From an uncultured Loktanella sp. (lineage in GTDB: Bacteria > Pseudomonadota > Alphaproteobacteria > Rhodobacterales > Rhodobacteraceae), in assembly GCA_937132065.1 (NCBI GenBank), contig CAKZNT010000091.1, positions 1-33,915 of the forward strand: DNA of 33,915 nt, written 5' to 3'. This document shows, piece by piece, positions 30,701-33,915 of this stretch. The notes under the pieces were generated by a model. It saw only the letters and a list, made by a program, of their open reading frames with translations, did no database searches and was not told where the DNA came from. Numbering within the stretch: position 1 is the first letter of the stretch; each line of letters begins with the position of its first letter. Made by a program: the position numbers and the translations under genes.

Positions 30701-31197
30701 ATGTGGCGTTTGGGGGTAATACATGAGTAAAATAACGGGTTTTGTAGCTGGGACATAATGCCGCGATGTGTTCTGTTTGTTTGACAAAATCCTCGACTAA
30801 TCGGGTGGATATGCATAAGTTAACTTTAGGACAACAATAGTCCTGTGAGTTCGCTTTTCGACGATCTCTGATTTACCGAATGTTGGGGGGCATAGGTGCG
30901 TAAATCGCAATGAGAGCAACCAATGCCTTTGCACGCTGATGCTTGGCTTGCGTGATCCGATCACTTCATTCGGCTTTGGACGCGAACGTCACTCTAAATA
31001 TTTTATCAATGACCCGAGCTATTTGGCTCTGATATCCTCTCTGCGAAAAACGAGAGGTTTCGCGCAACAAGTCGATCGGAGGAAGCCCTGAAGTGGTTTC
31101 CTTTTCAAGACGCGCAGATCGGCATCGCCAGAGCAGGCGGCTTATAAGAATTCGTTTGCTCTATTTTTGAAAGACTTAGTTTTAGAAAGGTAAACTA
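30701..31197. other. 497-bp non-coding leader region before the RTX gene
   Basis: No credible gene is present on either strand. The region is visibly richer in A+T than its flanks. It contains a TTGACA at 30781-30786 without a good -10, the 10-bp palindrome AAGTTAACTT (30817-30826), an AGGAC/GTCCT hairpin (30828-30844), the perfect palindrome GTGATC-C-GATCAC (30952-30964), and a CCTCTC/GAGAGG hairpin (31036-31057). It ends with a hairpin around the ribosome binding site of the RTX gene. It probably holds regulated promoters for that gene, and could hold a small RNA. Confidence 0.6.
30952..30964. promoter_or_regulatory. Perfect palindrome GTGATC-C-GATCAC, operator candidate
   Basis: Six-base arms with a one-base centre, 234 bases before the RTX start, inside the A+T-richer leader. 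The half-site TGATC resembles Crp/Fnr-type half-sites, but the centre is too short for a standard Fnr box (TTGAT-N4-ATCAA). The binding protein is unknown. Confidence 0.4.
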
Positions 31198-31198
31198 A
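31176..31198 (+). promoter_or_regulatory. Hairpin presenting the RTX gene ribosome binding site
   Basis: TTAGTTT (31176-31182) and AAACTAA (31192-31198) are perfect 7-bp arms. The 9-base loop TAGAAAGGT holds the AAAGG ribosome binding site, and the last stem base is the A of the ATG. The weak A/T-rich stem could modulate translation. Confidence 0.5.
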
Positions 31199-33717
31199 TG
31201 GGACTTTATGAACAGTATGCAAAAGCGAAAAGCGCCAGTGTTGCCGTCTCTGGCACAGATGAAACTGTGCAATTGCAAAGCAATGCCGCGTTAGTCGGGA
31301 CGCAGGATTCCGATCCAGTGGTCCGCGCCGAACTTATCAACGGCCTTGGCGGGGACGCCGGGTTTGGTGAGCAGGTTTTGACGGCCAATGATGACCGCTC
31401 GACGGGCGAGATTGATGTTTCCGAGATTTTCGAGGACGGTCTCAACTTTTTCGGTCGCGAATTTACCAGCCTTTGGATCAACAACAACGGCGGTGTGACG
31501 TTCAACGGGCCGCGGGGCGCTTTCACGCCAACGGTCATCACCGAGAACAACAACAACCCTGAAATCACGCCATTCTTTGCCGATGTGGATACCCGTGGCG
31601 GGGCGATTGAACCGTCACCGGGCGGCACGTCAACGGGGTCGAACCTCGTTTACTATGATTTCGATACGGTCTCTGACAGCTTTATCGTGACATGGGATGA
31701 CGTAGGTTATTACTCGGGCCAGACTGGTCTAATCAACTCGTTCCAGTTGATCCTGAGCGATGTTGGCGGCGGTGATTTTGATATCGAATTCCGTTACGAG
31801 AACATCGAATGGACCACGGGCAACGCCAGTGGCGGGTCCGGTGGTTTGGGTGGCACACCTGCGCGGGCTGGCTTTACCGCAAGCACGGGCAATCCGAATG
31901 CGTATTTCGAGCTACCTGCTTCGGGTGATGAAGCCGCGATCCTTTTGCTTGACGAAACTGTTGGCAACACGGGCCAAACGGGCATCTGGGAATTCTCGGT
32001 GCGCTCTGGCGAGATCAACAGTGGCGACATTCCCGAACTGCCAGATTTCACCCTGACGGGTGCAACATCGGGTGACCCGCATCTGGTTACGCTTGACGGT
32101 GTTGCCTATGATTTCCATGCAGCGGGTGAATACGTTTTGCTGCGCGCCACCAATGGTGCGGATTTCGAGGTTCAGTCGCGCATGACCCCTGTTGAAGGGT
32201 CCGAAAACCTGACTGTGAACTCTGCGATTGCCCTGCGTGCAGGCGGTAGCGATGTCTTGATCGACTCCACGGATGACAATCCGTTTAGCGTTGATGGTGT
32301 TGAAATCGCGATCGACAACTTTGGCTTTGTTGATGTGGGCACAGATCGCGTGTTCCGGTCCAACAACGTCTATACCGTCATCCTGTCTGGCGACGACAAC
32401 ATCGTGAATGACGGCGACAGCCAGATTGAGATCACCGTTTATGATGGCCGCGTCGATCTGGTGCTGTCGCTGAACGACGATCTTGCTGGCAACCTTGAAG
32501 GCCTGCTTGGCGATGCTGACGGCGACCCGACCAATGATGTTGCCCTTGCCAATGGCACGCCGCTGTTGCGTCCGTTCGCGTTTGAAGACGTTTATGGCCA
32601 ATATCGTGATGACTGGCGCGTTGATGCGATTGCCGACAGCCTGTTCACCTATGACGAGGGTGAAACGCTTGAGGGCTTCTATCTTGAGGATCACCCCGCA
32701 GCGATTGCCGATCTCAGCGCCTATACAGACGAAGAAATCGCGATTGCTGCTGCTGCGCTCGTTGCGGCTGGTTTGGTCGAGGGCACGGTGAACTACAACA
32801 ACGCCCTGCTTGATTATCTGGCAACGGACGATACCACGTTTATTGACGCGGCGGGTGATTTGCCTGAACTGACTATTGATCCCGACACAATCGTTCAGAC
32901 GGCTGCCGAACTGGGTCGCCCGACGAACGACGACGATGTGGTCGTGGGCACAGCCGAAGCAGACGTGATTGACGGGCTTGACGGCAATGACGTGATCAGT
33001 GGCCTTGGCGGTAACGACGACATCTCTGGTAGCGCAGGTGGTGACACCATCACAGGCGGCACTGGCAACGATGTGCTGCGCGGCGGCACGGGCAACGACA
33101 AGCTCAAGGGCGGCACTGGTGACGACAAAATCAAAGGCGGTAGCGGCGACGATATCCTGAAAGGGAACGGCGGCGATGACATCCTGAAAGGTGGCACAGG
33201 CGACGACCTTATCAACGGTGGCGGCGGCAATGACCTTCTCAAGGGGCAGGGCGGCAATGACATCCTTAAGGGCGGCACTGGCGACGACCTGCTGAAAGGT
33301 GGCGCAGGTGACGACACCCTGAAAGGCGGCTCTGGCGCTGACAAGCTCAAGGGTGGCACGGGCGCTGATTTGCTGAAGGGTGGCGGCGGTGCTGACATTC
33401 TCAACGGTGGTGGTGGCAATGACATCATCAACGGCGGAAATGGCGCGGACAAGCTGACGGGTGGTACTGGTGCGGACAAGTTTGTGTTTGCCGAAAACCA
33501 CGGCACAGACCGCATCGTTGACTTCGACATCAACCACGACACCCTGTCTTTGGATGCGGATCTTGTCGGTGGCATGATGAGCGGCAGCGCCGTTTTGGCG
33601 GACTACGCCGATGTGACGTCAAATGGTGTCGAGCTTGATTTTGGTGGTGGCAATGTCATCACGCTCGAGAACCTGACATCGCTGTCGGGCCTCGCTGACA
33701 ATATCAACATCTTCTAA
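31198..33717 (+). CDS. Secreted NIDO-VWD-RTX repeat protein, probable type I secretion substrate
   Basis: An 839-aa acidic protein without a Sec signal peptide. Residues about 80-270 match the NIDO (nidogen extracellular) domain: LWINNNGGVTFNG, EITPFFADVDTRG, FIVTWDDVGYY and NSFQLIL, with a later ARAGFTA. Residues about 290-450 match a von Willebrand type D domain: SGDPHLVTLDGVAYDFHAAGEY from 291 and GLLGDADGDPTND at 435-447, which lacks the cysteines of animal VWD domains. Residues 593-763 are 19 nonapeptide calcium-binding RTX repeats (GGxGxDxLx), many with a Lys in the eighth or ninth place. The last ~75 residues (KFVFAENHGTDRIVDF onward, ending NINIF) form the usual uncleaved C-terminal type I secretion region. 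No ABC exporter genes are in the window. Probably an adhesin or surface-layer component. Confidence 0.88.
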   Translation: MGLYEQYAKAKSASVAVSGTDETVQLQSNAALVGTQDSDPVVRAELINGLGGDAGFGEQVLTANDDRSTGEIDVSEIFEDGLNFFGREFTSLWINNNGGVTFNGPRGAFTPTVITENNNNPEITPFFADVDTRGGAIEPSPGGTSTGSNLVYYDFDTVSDSFIVTWDDVGYYSGQTGLINSFQLILSDVGGGDFDIEFRYENIEWTTGNASGGSGGLGGTPARAGFTASTGNPNAYFELPASGDEAAILLLDETVGNTGQTGIWEFSVRSGEINSGDIPELPDFTLTGATSGDPHLVTLDGVAYDFHAAGEYVLLRATNGADFEVQSRMTPVEGSENLTVNSAIALRAGGSDVLIDSTDDNPFSVDGVEIAIDNFGFVDVGTDRVFRSNNVYTVILSGDDNIVNDGDSQIEITVYDGRVDLVLSLNDDLAGNLEGLLGDADGDPTNDVALANGTPLLRPFAFEDVYGQYRDDWRVDAIADSLFTYDEGETLEGFYLEDHPAAIADLSAYTDEEIAIAAAALVAAGLVEGTVNYNNALLDYLATDDTTFIDAAGDLPELTIDPDTIVQTAAELGRPTNDDDVVVGTAEADVIDGLDGNDVISGLGGNDDISGSAGGDTITGGTGNDVLRGGTGNDKLKGGTGDDKIKGGSGDDILKGNGGDDILKGGTGDDLINGGGGNDLLKGQGGNDILKGGTGDDLLKGGAGDDTLKGGSGADKLKGGTGADLLKGGGGADILNGGGGNDIINGGNGADKLTGGTGADKFVFAENHGTDRIVDFDINHDTLSLDADLVGGMMSGSAVLADYADVTSNGVELDFGGGNVITLENLTSLSGLADNINIF
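32974..33486 (+). repeat. 19 tandem 27-bp units encoding RTX nonapeptides
   Basis: In-frame 27-bp units encode GLDGNDVIS, GLGGNDDIS and then mostly GG(T/S/G)G(D/N/A)D-x-L-K. Units differ at the DNA level, so the array is protein-selected rather than recently duplicated. When calcium binds outside the cell these repeats fold into a parallel beta-roll. Confidence 0.9.
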
Positions 33718-33728
33718 AAAAACGCGCG

Positions 33729-33756
33729 CCACTCCGGTCCTTGATGATCGGGGTGG
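33729..33756 (+). terminator. Hairpin terminator candidate after the RTX gene
   Basis: CCACTCCGGTC pairs with GATCGGGGTGG (two G-U pairs) around a 6-base loop CTTGAT, 11 bases after the stop. There is no T-tract on the plus strand, so efficiency is uncertain. Confidence 0.55.
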
Positions 33757-33759
33757 TGA

Positions 33760-33777
33760 CGACCTTGGCTAAGGTCG
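33760..33777. terminator. Second hairpin CGACCTT-ggct-AAGGTCG
   Basis: A perfect 7-bp stem with a 4-base loop directly follows the previous hairpin, about 60 bases beyond the 3' end of the convergent tRNA gene. It could stop transcription from either side; no T-tract is seen. Confidence 0.45.
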
Positions 33778-33839
33778 AAACGCAGGCAAGATCGTTGCCC
33801 GTTTCAAGCAGCCGCATTCAAATTTTCAAGAGGTGGATT

Positions 33840-33915
<76 letters not shown>

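Noticed and set aside
32974..33486. Regular 27-bp repeats that might suggest a CRISPR or minisatellite
   Set aside because: There are no spacers, units vary at silent positions and every unit encodes an RTX nonapeptide in frame.
31912..33537. A 541-codon minus-strand frame, Val/Ala-rich and repetitive
   Set aside because: It is the mirror of the RTX repeats and VWD coding region. The repetitiveness comes from the 27-bp RTX units.

Overview
The window looks like a chromosomal stretch of a marine Rhodobacterales (Roseobacter-group) alphaproteobacterium. This is inferred from the G+C-rich coding sequence, the bacterial NDUFS4-like complex I accessory protein, the Rhodobacterales-type MTPEQMMKL small protein, a SiaPQM-type TRAP transporter, a secreted RTX protein and a tRNA-Ala(GGC). 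The species is not determined. Gene packing is tight: many neighbours share ATGA, GTGA or TGATG junctions, and convergent pairs share or abut stop codons.

Layout. (1) 1-5270 is housekeeping: the 5' part of uvrB (minus strand, cut by the window edge), an M29 aminopeptidase, a small helical protein behind a PhaR-like palindrome, an NDUFS4-like protein with a good terminator, and a MYG1-family DHH protein. (2) 5267-18934 is the most unusual part. A seven-gene, fully overlapping minus-strand operon encodes, in transcription order, a class I HMG-CoA reductase, a UbiA prenyltransferase, a PEP-synthase/rifampin-phosphotransferase-like dikinase, a BtaA-like 3-amino-3-carboxypropyl transferase, a polyprenol (phytol/dolichol) kinase-like membrane protein, a GNAT-like protein and an AMP-forming acyl ligase. 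Divergent from it is a sulfotransferase-cytochrome P450 pair. Convergent with that pair is a class V aminotransferase/cysteine desulfurase-like enzyme with its own divergent Lrp/AsnC regulator. I read the seven-gene operon, possibly with the sulfotransferase and P450, as an undescribed biosynthetic cluster for an isoprenoid-derived, amino-acid-headed and perhaps sulfated lipid or small molecule. The product is inference.

(3) 18961-25108 is a complete-looking sialic acid uptake and entry locus: NanA lyase (minus), a divergent FadR/GntR regulator with a TGGTA-T-TACCA operator candidate, SiaP, SiaQ and SiaM, and a fused NanE-NanK epimerase/kinase. Catalytic and ligand residues of NanA (Tyr137, Lys165) and SiaP (Arg-20-Arg-40-Asn spacing) are kept. 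(4) 25109-30700 is an efflux operon: a four-helix membrane protein, a TetR regulator, an RND adaptor and an RND pump, preceded by an 11-bp-periodic repeat array and an inverted repeat. (5) 30701-33915 holds a long, A+T-richer leader, an 839-aa NIDO-VWD-RTX protein likely exported by a type I system, two hairpins and a complete tRNA-Ala.

All functional statements rest on reading motifs by eye. No database search was possible.
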